Part shown: piece after piece, positions 19,103 to 27,301 of the stretch
Layout of the letters: each line of letters starts with the position of its first letter
Numbering within the stretch: the stretch's first letter is position 1
NCBI GenBank assembly: GCA_030692515.1
Contig: JAUXZS010000020.1
Coordinates: 651,218-715,217 of the forward strand
Reading direction: 5' to 3'
DNA length: 64,000 nt
Source of the DNA: Bacteroidota bacterium
GTDB lineage: Bacteria; Bacteroidota; Bacteroidia; B-17B0; Aurantibacillaceae
Translations under genes and position numbers: made by a program
Notes under the pieces: generated by a model
Seen by the model: the letters and a program-made list of their open reading frames with translations, nothing else
Told to the model about the DNA's origin: nothing
Databases searched by the model: none

Positions 19103-20125
19103 TTACTTGATAAGGAAAGGGAATTTATGAACATTTTTAAGTGCAATTCCGGTACCACGAGCAACAGCACGAAGTGGATCTTCGCAAACGTGAACGGGTA
19201 ATTTTGTTTTCATTGAAATACGTTTATCCAAACCTCTTAATAAAGAACCGCCACCCGCCATATAAATTCCTTTGCGGTAAATATCGGCCGCCAATTCAGG
19301 AGGCGTCATTTCTAAGGCATTTAAAATTGCTTCTTCTATTTTTGAAATTGATTTATCTAAACAATGGGCTATTTCAACATAGCTGATGTAAACTTCTTTT
19401 GGAATACCACTCATCAAATCGCGCCCTTGAACGGCATAATCAGCAGGAGGATTATCAATTTCTGTCATTGCTGCGCCAACTTCTATTTTCACACGTTCAG
19501 CACTACGTTCACCAATTAAAATATTGTGTTGACGACGCATATACTCTTCAATATTTGCATTAAAATCATCTCCGGCAATACGTGTAGATTTATCGCAAAC
19601 AATACCTCCTAAAGCAATTACAGCAATTTCAGAAGTACCACCACCAATATCAATAATCATATTACCCATTGGTTCTTCAACATCTATTCCCATACCAATT
19701 GCAGCAGCCATTGGTTCATGAATCATATAAACTTCTTTTGCGCCTGCATGTTCTGCACTATCTCGAACCGCACGTTTCTCAACTTCAGTAATACCACTTG
19801 GAATACAAATTACCATTCGTAAAGAGGGTTTAAAAAAACGATTTCCAGGATTAATCATTTTTATCATTCCTTTAATCATCTCTTCTGCAGCCTGAAAATC
19901 AGCAATAACTCCATCTTTTAATGGACGAATTGTTTTTATGTTTTCATGCGTTTTACCATGCATTAATTGTGCTTGTCGACCAACTGCTATTACTCTACCG
20001 GTAGTTCTATCAACTGCAACAATACTTGGTTCATCAACAACAACTTTATCATTATGAATAATAATAGTGTTTGCAGTACCTAAGTCAATTGCAATATCTT
20101 GAGTTAAAAAGTCGAATAAAGCCAT
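19103..20125 (-). CDS. mreB: Rod shape-determining protein MreB (bacterial actin)
   Basis: A 340-residue actin-like ATPase that positions the cell-elongation machinery under the inner membrane. All actin-family nucleotide motifs are intact: phosphate 1 DIAIDLGTANT (10-20), phosphate 2 NMIIDIGGGTSEIAVI, and the adenosine motif GIYMAGGGSLLRGLD. The N-terminal MALFDF would act as a short membrane-targeting segment. This is the first gene of the rod operon and of the fifteen-gene minus-strand run. It is preceded by about 200 bases of non-coding DNA with a palindromic repeat. Confidence 0.98.
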   Translation of the reverse strand: MALFDFLTQDIAIDLGTANTIIIHNDKVVVDEPSIVAVDRTTGRVIAVGRQAQLMHGKTHENIKTIRPLKDGVIADFQAAEEMIKGMIKMINPGNRFFKPSLRMVICIPSGITEVEKRAVRDSAEHAGAKEVYMIHEPMAAAIGMGIDVEEPMGNMIIDIGGGTSEIAVIALGGIVCDKSTRIAGDDFNANIEEYMRRQHNILIGERSAERVKIEVGAAMTEIDNPPADYAVQGRDLMSGIPKEVYISYVEIAHCLDKSISKIEEAILNALEMTPPELAADIYRKGIYMAGGGSLLRGLDKRISMKTKLPVHVCEDPLRAVARGTGIALKNVHKFPFLIK

Positions 20126-20251
20126 AAAAATCTAATGTAATATGTTGTAAAGTTATAAAATAACGAAGGCAGTACCTATTAAAAAAATCCGATTTATTAG
20201 AAAGATTTAAAGAAGAAGTTAACAAGCCAAATCGATGTTTTTTTAAGACAT

Positions 20252-20324
20252 ATTTACAATTTAGCGATTTACAATTGCCAATTTAATTAAGCAATTCTAA
20301 ATTGTCAATCTATCAATTGTAAAT
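20252..20324. repeat. AT-rich intergenic palindrome between speA and mreB
   Basis: ATTTACAATTG (20267-20277) and CAATTGTAAAT (20314-20324) form a perfect 11-bp inverted repeat, extended inwards by CCAATTT and AAATTG. An extra ATTTACAATTT lies just upstream at 20252. It lies downstream of speA (-) and upstream of mreB (-). It lacks the GC-rich stem and T-run of an intrinsic terminator and looks like a small dispersed palindromic repeat. Confidence 0.55.
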
Positions 20325-20328
20325 AATT

Positions 20329-21726
20329 TTAATATCCTAAAATCTTAAGCATGCTTTTATAACTCTGCTCTTTTGCAAAAAGACGAGTTGAAAATTTTCC
20401 ATCTTCATCTCTATCAATTAAAACATGTTTTGGCGCGGGAATTAAACAATGCTGCGTTCCACCATAACCGCTCAAAGCCTCTTGGTAGGCGCCAGTATGA
20501 AAGAATCCAATGTACTGCGGCTGCTTTTGATTTTTATCGATTTTAGGTAAAAAAACCTGATTGGTATGAGCTTCTGTATTATAATAATCCATACTATCAC
20601 AAGTCATTCCCCCAAGATTAACCGGCCCATAAGGCTTTTCCCAGTTATTAATAGCCAATAAAATAAAACGCTGATTAATACCCCAGGTGTCAGGAAGCGT
20701 GGTAATAAAACTGCTATCTATGAAGTACCAGGTTTCACGGTCGTTTTGTTGCTTTTGATCAACAACCGAAAATAATGTTGCGCCACTTTCTCCAACTGTA
20801 TATGAACCAAATTCTGTAAAAATATTTGGTTCAGGAATATCGTTTTGATTACAAAAAGATTTTATTTGCGCCACAATTTCTTCAATCATGTATTCGTAAT
20901 CGTACTCAAAGCTAAGAGATGTGCGAATTGGTAATCCTCCACCAATATTCAAAGAATCTAAAGTGGGGCAAATCTCCCTTAATTCTTTATAAATCATTAA
21001 ACATTTGTTTAATTCTGTCCAATAATAAATGGTGTCTTTTATTCCGGTATTAATGAAAAAATGTAAAAGTTTTAAACTGAATTTTGGATTTGTTTTTATT
21101 TTCTCCTTATATAAATTCATTATTTCGCTGCTGCGAATACCTAAACGAGACGTGTAAAATAAAAAAGAAGGTTCTTCTTCGGTACTAATTCTTATTCCAA
21201 GATTTACATTATCAACCTTACAATGTTTTTTATAATATTCAATCTCATCTAAGTGGTCTAAAACCGGAATAACATTAAATCCTTCATTAATCAACTCGGT
21301 AATGTTTTGCTTATAGTTTTGACGCTTATAACCGTTACAAATAATATATGTATCTTTGTTTAATGCTTTTTTTTGAAATTGCTCTTTGATAATATTTAAA
21401 TCAAATGCCGACGAAGTCTCTATATGAACCTCGTTTTTAAGAACCTCATCGAGTACAAAACTAAAATGAGAGCTTTTAGTGCAATAACAATAAACGTATT
21501 TGCCTTTATAATCTACTTTTGCCATTGCAACGTTAAATAATCGCTTGGCTTTTTGTATTTGCGAGCTGATTTTAGGCAAATAACTTATACGCAAAGGTGT
21601 TCCGTATTGCTTTATAATATCCATTAAATGGATGTCATTAAAGTATAATTCATCATCTTTTACTTCAAATCCCTCTTGAGGAAAGTTAAAAGTTTGGTTA
21701 ATTAGTGTCGAATACTGGTTATTCAT
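20329..21726 (-). CDS. speA: Arginine decarboxylase (short, biosynthetic type)
   Basis: A PLP-dependent decarboxylase with the alanine-racemase-like fold, converting arginine to agmatine for polyamine synthesis. At 465 residues it is much shorter than E. coli SpeA (about 658) but matches the Bacteroidota form. The probable PLP lysine is Lys84 in YCTKSSH. Other conserved segments are LGIRISTEEEPSF, LNIGGGLPIR, FTEFGSYTVGESGATLFSV and the C-terminal GYGGTQHCLIPAPKH. It is divergent from the arginase gene, so two enzymes competing for arginine share one short control region. Ornithine or lysine decarboxylase activity cannot be fully excluded by eye. Confidence 0.9.
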   Translation of the reverse strand: MNNQYSTLINQTFNFPQEGFEVKDDELYFNDIHLMDIIKQYGTPLRISYLPKISSQIQKAKRLFNVAMAKVDYKGKYVYCYCTKSSHFSFVLDEVLKNEVHIETSSAFDLNIIKEQFQKKALNKDTYIICNGYKRQNYKQNITELINEGFNVIPVLDHLDEIEYYKKHCKVDNVNLGIRISTEEEPSFLFYTSRLGIRSSEIMNLYKEKIKTNPKFSLKLLHFFINTGIKDTIYYWTELNKCLMIYKELREICPTLDSLNIGGGLPIRTSLSFEYDYEYMIEEIVAQIKSFCNQNDIPEPNIFTEFGSYTVGESGATLFSVVDQKQQNDRETWYFIDSSFITTLPDTWGINQRFILLAINNWEKPYGPVNLGGMTCDSMDYYNTEAHTNQVFLPKIDKNQKQPQYIGFFHTGAYQEALSGYGGTQHCLIPAPKHVLIDRDEDGKFSTRLFAKEQSYKSMLKILGY

Positions 21727-21785
21727 TTTAAATGTAAGTTAGTTACTTGTTTAAATATTTATTAAAGTAAGTTGTTTACTTTCTA

Positions 21786-21793
21786 CAAAAATA
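21786..21793 (-). promoter_or_regulatory. Candidate speA -7 element
   Basis: On the minus strand TATTTTTG matches the Bacteroidota -7 consensus TAnnTTTG, about 60 bases before the speA ATG and inside the divergent speA/arginase spacer. No matching -33 TTTG is present, so this is weak. Confidence 0.3.
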
Positions 21794-21823
21794 AAGCTTA
21801 TTATTAATAAAAAGTTAAATTAT

Positions 21824-22777
21824 ATGATAAAACCTATTAAAATTATTGAAGTTAAGAGTGAAATTGGTGCAGGAACTCGTGGTTCTAGTATGGGAGTCGA
21901 TGCTATAAAAATTGCCGCTTTAGATTTTGGTAGCGCCTTTTTTAAGCGTTATAAGTCTGTAGAAATACCTAATGAGAACAACCTATTGCTTGAGCCCGTT
22001 GTACATGATTATGCAAAACGCATCAAAGGAGTGTTTAATTTAAACGACCGCATTAGCAAAGAAATTCAAAAAACGTTAAAGGCCGATCAGGTTCCTATTG
22101 TCCTAGCCGGCGACCATAGTTCTGCTTTAGGTACAATAAGTGGAATAAGAATGGCTTATCCAGATAAGCGCCTTGGCGTAATTTGGATTGATGCCCATGC
22201 CGACCTTCACACTCCTTATACTACACCAAGTGGTAATATGCATGGCATGCCGCTTGCTTGTGTTTTAAATGAAGATAATCGTGATAGACAACAAAATAAA
22301 CCTGATGATGAAACGGTCGAATATTGGGAAAAATTAAAGAATTTAGGTGGAATTTGTCCTAAAATTAAATATTCTGACCTTGTTTTTATTGCTTTACGCG
22401 ATTTTGAGCCTCAAGAAGACTATTTGATTAAAAAGAATAAGATAAGAGTTTTTAATCTGCAAGAAATTAGAAAAAAAGCCGTTGAACGTGTTGCAATTGA
22501 GTCTTTAAACTATCTAGACCATTGTGATATTATATATGTAAGTTTTGATGTAGATAGTATGGATTCAAGAATTTCGAGCGGAACGGGCACTCCAGTTCCT
22601 AACGGAATTACTGAAAAGGAAGCCGGAAACCTTATTTATTACATTATGCGTAGTAAAAAAATTGTTTGCTTCGAAATGGTTGAAATAAATCCCACTTTAG
22701 ATCGAGAAAATTTAATGGCAGAAAATGCTTTTGAGATTCTACAAAAAACAACCAATCAATTAAGTAACGATTTTTAA
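21824..22777 (+). CDS. Arginase
   Basis: A 317-residue ureohydrolase that splits arginine to ornithine and urea. All six Mn2+ ligands can be placed: His98 (GDHSS), Asp123, His125 and Asp127 (DAHAD), and Asp242 and Asp244 (SFDVDSMD). The substrate loop after DAHAD reads TPYTTPSGNMHGMPLA, including Ser136, Asn138 and His140. This is the arginase signature and differs from agmatinases, which matters because the divergent neighbour makes agmatine. Formimidoylglutamase is a less likely alternative. A dispersed palindromic repeat follows the stop. Confidence 0.88.
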   Translation: MIKPIKIIEVKSEIGAGTRGSSMGVDAIKIAALDFGSAFFKRYKSVEIPNENNLLLEPVVHDYAKRIKGVFNLNDRISKEIQKTLKADQVPIVLAGDHSSALGTISGIRMAYPDKRLGVIWIDAHADLHTPYTTPSGNMHGMPLACVLNEDNRDRQQNKPDDETVEYWEKLKNLGGICPKIKYSDLVFIALRDFEPQEDYLIKKNKIRVFNLQEIRKKAVERVAIESLNYLDHCDIIYVSFDVDSMDSRISSGTGTPVPNGITEKEAGNLIYYIMRSKKIVCFEMVEINPTLDRENLMAENAFEILQKTTNQLSNDF

Positions 22778-22790
22778 TTACAAAACTATT

Positions 22791-22877
22791 AGCCACAGAT
22801 TTCGCAAATAACACAGATTATTTTTTAAAGCAAAAACAAATCTTTAAACAATCTGATAAATCGGTGAAATTAGCGGC
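22791..22877. repeat. Dispersed palindromic repeat, family A copy 1
   Basis: An imperfect inverted repeat of about 85 bases. The left arm AGCCACAGATTTCGC and the right arm, read in reverse complement as AAGCCGCTAATTTCAC, pair over most of their length, followed by shared AGATT blocks. A second copy lies at 33829. The copy ends almost at the stop codon of the minus-strand serine hydrolase gene, between that gene and the arginase gene. Confidence 0.75.
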
Positions 22878-24179
22878 TTAATTAATAATTATCTTTTTTA
22901 CAAAGCTTGTATTAGCTAACGAAGTAATCGTTATAAAATACAGGCCTTTTTGTAATTGAGAAATATCTAATTTATCATTATTCAACTTTACATCAAAAGT
23001 TTGCCCAAGACAATTTGTTATTAATACCGATTTAATTTGAATGTCAGATTTAATAGTAATAATATCTTTAACCGGATTTGGATAAATATTAATTTTTTGA
23101 TTCAAATCTAACTCGTTAATTGAGTTACTAGTACAATTTAATTTGTTAATATAATCCCATAAAACATTATCAAAACCAGAAGCGGCCAAATTAAAACCAC
23201 CTGCTGTATTTCCCTGCCTGATTACTACAAGGTTTTGACTTGGCACAACATAAATTTTTTGATCATTTTTACCTAATGCCGCAAACATATCTGAAGGAGC
23301 ATTAGACATTAGAGTTCCTGGAAACACTATTTGTAAGCTTGGCGACATAAAACTTACTTTCCCATTAAGCCACCATAAATAACCATAAGAATAATTTAAA
23401 TTTTGCGATGAATTTACCATTTGTTTAAAATAAACTGAATCTTTCATTATAGTATCTGTATTCCAAATTCCTTTATTTAAATTTAATAAACCAAAGCGGG
23501 CCATGTCTCTGGCTTTGCTATAGTAAACATTTTGATACCAGAGGCCACTCATTCCAATTTTAGACTTTACCCAATTAGTTGTAATTGTGTTATAAGGTAA
23601 AGCAGCAGCTGCAGAAACAACATCATGAGTTTTAATATATACCCCTGTATGATAAGCCCATCTCGTTCCAGCATCAACTTGATATAATAGACAAGCTTTA
23701 GCGGTATCTTCATTATCGCAAGGTAATGGCGGCCCATCATTTAAACCACTCGTCATTTGCAATAAATTTTTTACGGTAATTAAATTTTCTTTTTGCAGAG
23801 GGGCGCTTGTCCATCCAGTACCAATGTATTGAGATACTTTAGTATTAATATTAATTAAACCTTTTTGTTGAGCAATACCTGTAATAAATCCCGCTAAACT
23901 TTTACCTGCAGAGGCCCAATACCAAGAAGAATCTGAAGTAAAAGTTCCAAAATATTTTTCTAAAACTATTTTGCCGTTTTTTAAAATAATAAACGATTTT
24001 GTGTTTTTTGCCTGAAGATAATTGTAAAGAGAATCAATTCTTGGCTGGCACCAATTAAGACTTTGAGGGGAAATAGTATCCCAAGCTGACCCAACTAAAG
24101 GAGGAAAATAAAGCGATTGTGATTGTATTAAAAAAGTGTTTAATACAAAACACAAAAATAAAATATAAATTTTTTTCAT
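22878..24179 (-). CDS. Secreted serine hydrolase (beta-lactamase/PBP-like fold) with T9SS type A sorting domain
   Basis: A 433-residue exported enzyme: signal peptide (1-20), a serine beta-lactamase-like domain (about 40-345) and a type A T9SS C-terminal domain (about 365-433, starting YPNPVKDIITIKS). The catalytic SxxK is Ser90-Ala-Gly-Lys93. The usual Tyr-x-Asn is represented by Tyr176-His-Thr (WAYHTG), so the Asn is not conserved. Family members are esterases, amidases or D-aminopeptidases more often than true beta-lactamases. The substrate is not predictable. Export through T9SS would place it at the cell surface or in the medium. Confidence 0.88.
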   Translation of the reverse strand: MKKIYILFLCFVLNTFLIQSQSLYFPPLVGSAWDTISPQSLNWCQPRIDSLYNYLQAKNTKSFIILKNGKIVLEKYFGTFTSDSSWYWASAGKSLAGFITGIAQQKGLININTKVSQYIGTGWTSAPLQKENLITVKNLLQMTSGLNDGPPLPCDNEDTAKACLLYQVDAGTRWAYHTGVYIKTHDVVSAAAALPYNTITTNWVKSKIGMSGLWYQNVYYSKARDMARFGLLNLNKGIWNTDTIMKDSVYFKQMVNSSQNLNYSYGYLWWLNGKVSFMSPSLQIVFPGTLMSNAPSDMFAALGKNDQKIYVVPSQNLVVIRQGNTAGGFNLAASGFDNVLWDYINKLNCTSNSINELDLNQKINIYPNPVKDIITIKSDIQIKSVLITNCLGQTFDVKLNNDKLDISQLQKGLYFITITSLANTSFVKKIIIN

Positions 24180-24279
24180 AACGATTGGACTATTTAAATT
24201 TACAAAAGTTTAATCATAGAAATGATAAATAACTGTTATATTTAAAATTAAAATTACCTACTAATTTTTAAATAAAAAT

Positions 24280-24732
24280 ATGGATAGTTTGTTTAAACCT
24301 GAAATTGCGCAAAAATATATTAGCAGAATTAATAGCTTAAACAATCAATCTCCAGCTCAATGGGGGAAAATGAATGTGGGGCAAATGCTAACGCATTGTC
24401 AAAAACCAATATTAATAGCCACAGGTGATCTTATTCCAACAGTGAATCCGCTGCTAAAGTTTTTATTTGGTAAAAGCGCTAAAAAACAAGCAGTAGGAGA
24501 TAAAGAATTTAAAAAAAATTTACCAACTTTTAAAGAAGCCATAATAGTTGACCAAAGAGTTTTTGACTCGGAAAAAAATAAATTAATAAGCCTTATTGAA
24601 ACATACCAGCAAAAAGGCGAAGCAGGTTTAACTAAAAATTCGCATCCATTTTTTGGAGAGATGAGTGTGAGCGACTGGAATGCTTTACAGGTGAAACATC
24701 TAGACCATCACTTAAAACAATTTGGCGCTTAA
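24280..24732 (+). CDS. DUF1569 protein (DinB/YfiT-like four-helix bundle)
   Basis: A 150-residue cytoplasmic protein matching DUF1569, a branch of the DinB-like metal-binding helical bundle superfamily. Conserved features include WGKMNVGQMLTHCQKP (about 28-43, with a candidate metal ligand His39) and the C-terminal VKHLDHHLKQFG with two more histidines. Related proteins are thiol-dependent transferases or have no known function. It precedes the PaaG-like gene by 38 bases on the same strand, so they may be co-transcribed, but a shared pathway is not evident. Confidence 0.8.
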   Translation: MDSLFKPEIAQKYISRINSLNNQSPAQWGKMNVGQMLTHCQKPILIATGDLIPTVNPLLKFLFGKSAKKQAVGDKEFKKNLPTFKEAIIVDQRVFDSEKNKLISLIETYQQKGEAGLTKNSHPFFGEMSVSDWNALQVKHLDHHLKQFGA

Positions 24733-24770
24733 TTTTATTTTACAAACTAAATTTTTAATTATAAAAAACT

Positions 24771-25547
24771 ATGTCATTTATTTTAACGGAACAAAAAAAC
24801 AACGTTTTAATTATCACATTAAATCGTGCAGATAAATTTAACAGCTTTAATCGCGAAATGGCTTTGCAACTTATTTCAGAATTAGAAAAAGCCGAAAGAG
24901 ATAAAACTGTTAGGGCTATTGTTTTAACTGGAGCAGGCAAAGCCTTTTGTGCGGGACAAGATTTAGGAGAAGCAATTGATCCAAACGGACCTGGAATTAG
25001 AAAAATTGTGAATGAACACTATAACCCAATAATTTTACTCATAAGAAATATTGAAAAGCCAATAATTGCTGCCGTTAATGGTGTTGCAGCAGGCGCAGGT
25101 GCAAATATAGCCTTGGCTTGCGATATTGTTTTAGCAGGAAAATCAGCCAGTTTTATTCAAGCGTTTAGTAAAATTGGTTTAATACCGGATAGCGGTGGAA
25201 CTTTTACTTTACCACGTTTAGTTGGATTTAACATGGCAAGCGCTTTAATGATAACCGGCGATAAGGCAACATCTGAAGAAGCCATGCAGTATGGTATGGT
25301 ATACAAAGTTTTTGCAGACGATGCATTATTAGCACAGGCAATTGTTAACGCGCAGCACATTGCCGCAATGCCAACCAAAGCTATTGGTTTAACAAAACGT
25401 TTATTAAACCAAACATACAACAATACTTTAGCGCAACAGCTGGAAGCTGAAAGAGACACACAAATTGAAGCCGCAAATGGTTATGATTATAACGAAGGCG
25501 TAAAAGCTTTTTTAGAAAAACGTAAACCAGATTTTAAAGGGGAGTAA
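24771..25547 (+). CDS. Enoyl-CoA hydratase/isomerase family, PaaG-like
   Basis: A 258-residue crotonase-fold protein. The oxyanion-hole segments are GAGKAFCAGQDLGE (about 44-57) and NGVAAGAGANIALACD (about 103-118). The block SKIGLIPDSGGTFTLPR is closest to PaaG, the 1,2-epoxyphenylacetyl-CoA isomerase of phenylacetate breakdown: the Asp in PDSGGT is the general acid/base position there. No other paa genes are nearby, except that the gamma-carbonic-anhydrase-like gene downstream resembles PaaY. The specific substrate is therefore open; general enoyl-CoA isomerase activity is certain at family level. Confidence 0.85.
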   Translation: MSFILTEQKNNVLIITLNRADKFNSFNREMALQLISELEKAERDKTVRAIVLTGAGKAFCAGQDLGEAIDPNGPGIRKIVNEHYNPIILLIRNIEKPIIAAVNGVAAGAGANIALACDIVLAGKSASFIQAFSKIGLIPDSGGTFTLPRLVGFNMASALMITGDKATSEEAMQYGMVYKVFADDALLAQAIVNAQHIAAMPTKAIGLTKRLLNQTYNNTLAQQLEAERDTQIEAANGYDYNEGVKAFLEKRKPDFKGE

Positions 25548-25551
25548 CTTT

Positions 25552-26064
25552 CTACTTAAACCAACTACTGTACATTAAATAATTATTGGCTATTCTGTCA
25601 ATTTCGCCATGAATTAATTCTTGCGAAATATCTTTTACTTTTTTAGCAGGCACACCAGCAAATATACAACCGCTTGGCACAACCGTTCCTTCTGTTACAA
25701 CTGCTCCGGCAGCAATAATGGTATTGCTTCCAATTTCACAATTATCCATTACAATGGCACCCATACCAATTAATACATTATCATGCACGGTGCAACCATG
25801 CACAATAGCATTGTGCCCGATAGAAACATTATTACCTAAATTAACTTTTGTTTTTTGGTAAGTGCAATGTAACACTGCGCCATCTTGAATATTAACTTTA
25901 TTGCCAATGCGTATACTATTTACGTCGCCACGAATTACAGCATTAAACCAAACACTACAATCGTTTCCCATAACAACATCACCAACAATGGTTGCATTGG
26001 GAGCTACAAAACAATTTTCTCCTAATTTTGGGGAGATGCCTTTAACTGGTAATATAAGTGCCAT
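25552..26064 (-). CDS. Gamma carbonic anhydrase family protein (left-handed beta-helix; YrdA/PaaY-like)
   Basis: A 170-residue left-handed parallel beta-helix protein with hexapeptide repeats throughout residues 15-150. The three zinc-binding histidine positions of the gamma class are visible as VLHCT, GHNAIVHGC and the spacing between them. E. coli relatives are YrdA, CaiE and PaaY (a thioesterase of the phenylacetate pathway). Next to the PaaG-like gene a PaaY-type role is conceivable, but the gene is convergent with it (4 bases apart), not in an operon. The general family is secure, the activity is not. Confidence 0.88.
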   Translation of the reverse strand: MALILPVKGISPKLGENCFVAPNATIVGDVVMGNDCSVWFNAVIRGDVNSIRIGNKVNIQDGAVLHCTYQKTKVNLGNNVSIGHNAIVHGCTVHDNVLIGMGAIVMDNCEIGSNTIIAAGAVVTEGTVVPSGCIFAGVPAKKVKDISQELIHGEIDRIANNYLMYSSWFK

Positions 26065-26135
26065 AATTGTTTAATTTTATTTCTTTTTTAAAAATTCTGC
26101 TCCAACTTTTTCTTGATAAAATTTAGCAAAAATTC

Positions 26136-26441
26136 TTACATCCCTGGCAACATTCCGCCAGCAGCTTTTTTCATTTCTTCTTCGTTTAATTTATCTGCTG
26201 CTTGTATGGCTTTATTTAAAGTTACAGTTAGTTGTTCTTCCAACTCTTCTTTATCCCCATGTTGCAAGCCAGACGCAATCACTAAACTTTTAACTTTTTT
26301 ATTGCCAGTAATTTCAATTATTATATCACCTCCTGCACCATCAATTTTTAAAATTGTATCGTCTAACTTTAATTTTATTTCGTCCGCCTTCTTCTTCATC
26401 TCCTGAAGTTTGCCCATCATATCTCCAAATTTTCCAAGCAT
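26136..26441 (-). CDS. YbaB/EbfC nucleoid-associated protein
   Basis: A 101-residue protein of the YbaB/EbfC family, which dimerises into a tweezer-like shape and binds DNA without strong sequence specificity. Typical features are an N-terminal MLGKFGDMMGKLQEMKKK helix, the central strand GAGGDIIIEITGNKKVKSL, and a C-terminal MLPGM tail. It is directly downstream of nadE (4 bases between them) and is probably co-transcribed. In many bacteria YbaB sits with dnaX and recR; that context is absent here. Confidence 0.92.
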   Translation of the reverse strand: MLGKFGDMMGKLQEMKKKADEIKLKLDDTILKIDGAGGDIIIEITGNKKVKSLVIASGLQHGDKEELEEQLTVTLNKAIQAADKLNEEEMKKAAGGMLPGM

Positions 26442-26445
26442 AGTT

Positions 26446-27225
26446 TTAGTTTTTTAAATTGTTAGGTATTAAACAAACCGGTATAGGGTCTACTTTGTGT
26501 TTGTTTGCATTATGTCGTTTAGTATAAATATCTAAAACTTCTTTTTCGCGCATGGTTAATTCGCGCATTTCTTTTTTAGCAAGATATTCCATTGCCCATT
26601 CTAATTCTGGATAGGTAGCACCAATTTGATCTTCATCGGTTCTTCCATCCGCAAATAAGCCATCTGTTGGTTTTGCATTTAGTATATTATTTACTACACC
26701 CATTTCTCTTGCTAATTCAAACACTTCTGTTTTATATAAATCTGCAATCGGACTAACATCCACTCCCCCATCGCCATATTTTGTAAAAAAACCAATTCCA
26801 AAATCTTCAACTTTATTTCCTGTTCCAGCAACTAAAAGTTTATGATGCCCAGCAAAAGCATAAAGAGTAGTCATTCTCAATCTTGCTCTTGTATTTGCCA
26901 TGGTTAAAAAATCCTGAATATTTGTTGGCAGCGTTTTTTCAAAACTTTCTAGAGAAAGTGTTAAATCCACAGTTTCTACCCGCACATTTTTATAATTGTT
27001 TTTTAACCAATTACAATGTTCGCAACTTAGGTCGAATTCCTTTTTAAATTGACGAATGGGTAAATTTAAAGCAATAACTTTTTTGCCAGTTAAGGCGCAA
27101 AGTGTAGATGTAACAGCGCTATCAATTCCCCCAGAAACACCAATTACAAAACCCTCTGTTTTTGATTTATCGGAGTACTCTTTTAACCAATTAACAATAT
27201 GTTCAATTACAAGTTTAGATTTCAT
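26446..27225 (-). CDS. nadE: NAD synthetase, ammonia-dependent type
   Basis: NadE makes NAD from nicotinic acid adenine dinucleotide, the last step of NAD synthesis. The 259 residues contain the ATP pyrophosphatase P-loop GVSGGIDSA (about 29-37), the segment ARLRMTTLYAF and the substrate motif GTGNKVEDFGIGFFTKYGDG. There is no N-terminal nitrilase domain, so this form uses ammonia directly rather than glutamine. The start overlaps no other gene, and the gene is divergent from the SprT-like gene, with 76 bases between the starts. Confidence 0.95.
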   Translation of the reverse strand: MKSKLVIEHIVNWLKEYSDKSKTEGFVIGVSGGIDSAVTSTLCALTGKKVIALNLPIRQFKKEFDLSCEHCNWLKNNYKNVRVETVDLTLSLESFEKTLPTNIQDFLTMANTRARLRMTTLYAFAGHHKLLVAGTGNKVEDFGIGFFTKYGDGGVDVSPIADLYKTEVFELAREMGVVNNILNAKPTDGLFADGRTDEDQIGATYPELEWAMEYLAKKEMRELTMREKEVLDIYTKRHNANKHKVDPIPVCLIPNNLKN

Positions 27226-27289
27226 TTTGATTAACCAAAATATGTTGGTAAAGTTAAGCTTTTGACTAAATTATTTATCTAAAGATAAT

Positions 27290-27297
27290 TAAATTTG
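27290..27297 (+). promoter_or_regulatory. Candidate -7 element of the SprT-like gene, implying a leaderless mRNA
   Basis: TAAATTTG matches TAnnTTTG and ends four bases before the GTG start at 27302. In Bacteroidota promoters the RNA begins about 4 bases after this element, so the transcript would begin at or next to the start codon. A TTTG lies 25 bases upstream (27261), a longer spacer than usual. Confidence 0.4.
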
Positions 27298-27301
27298 TTG
27301 A

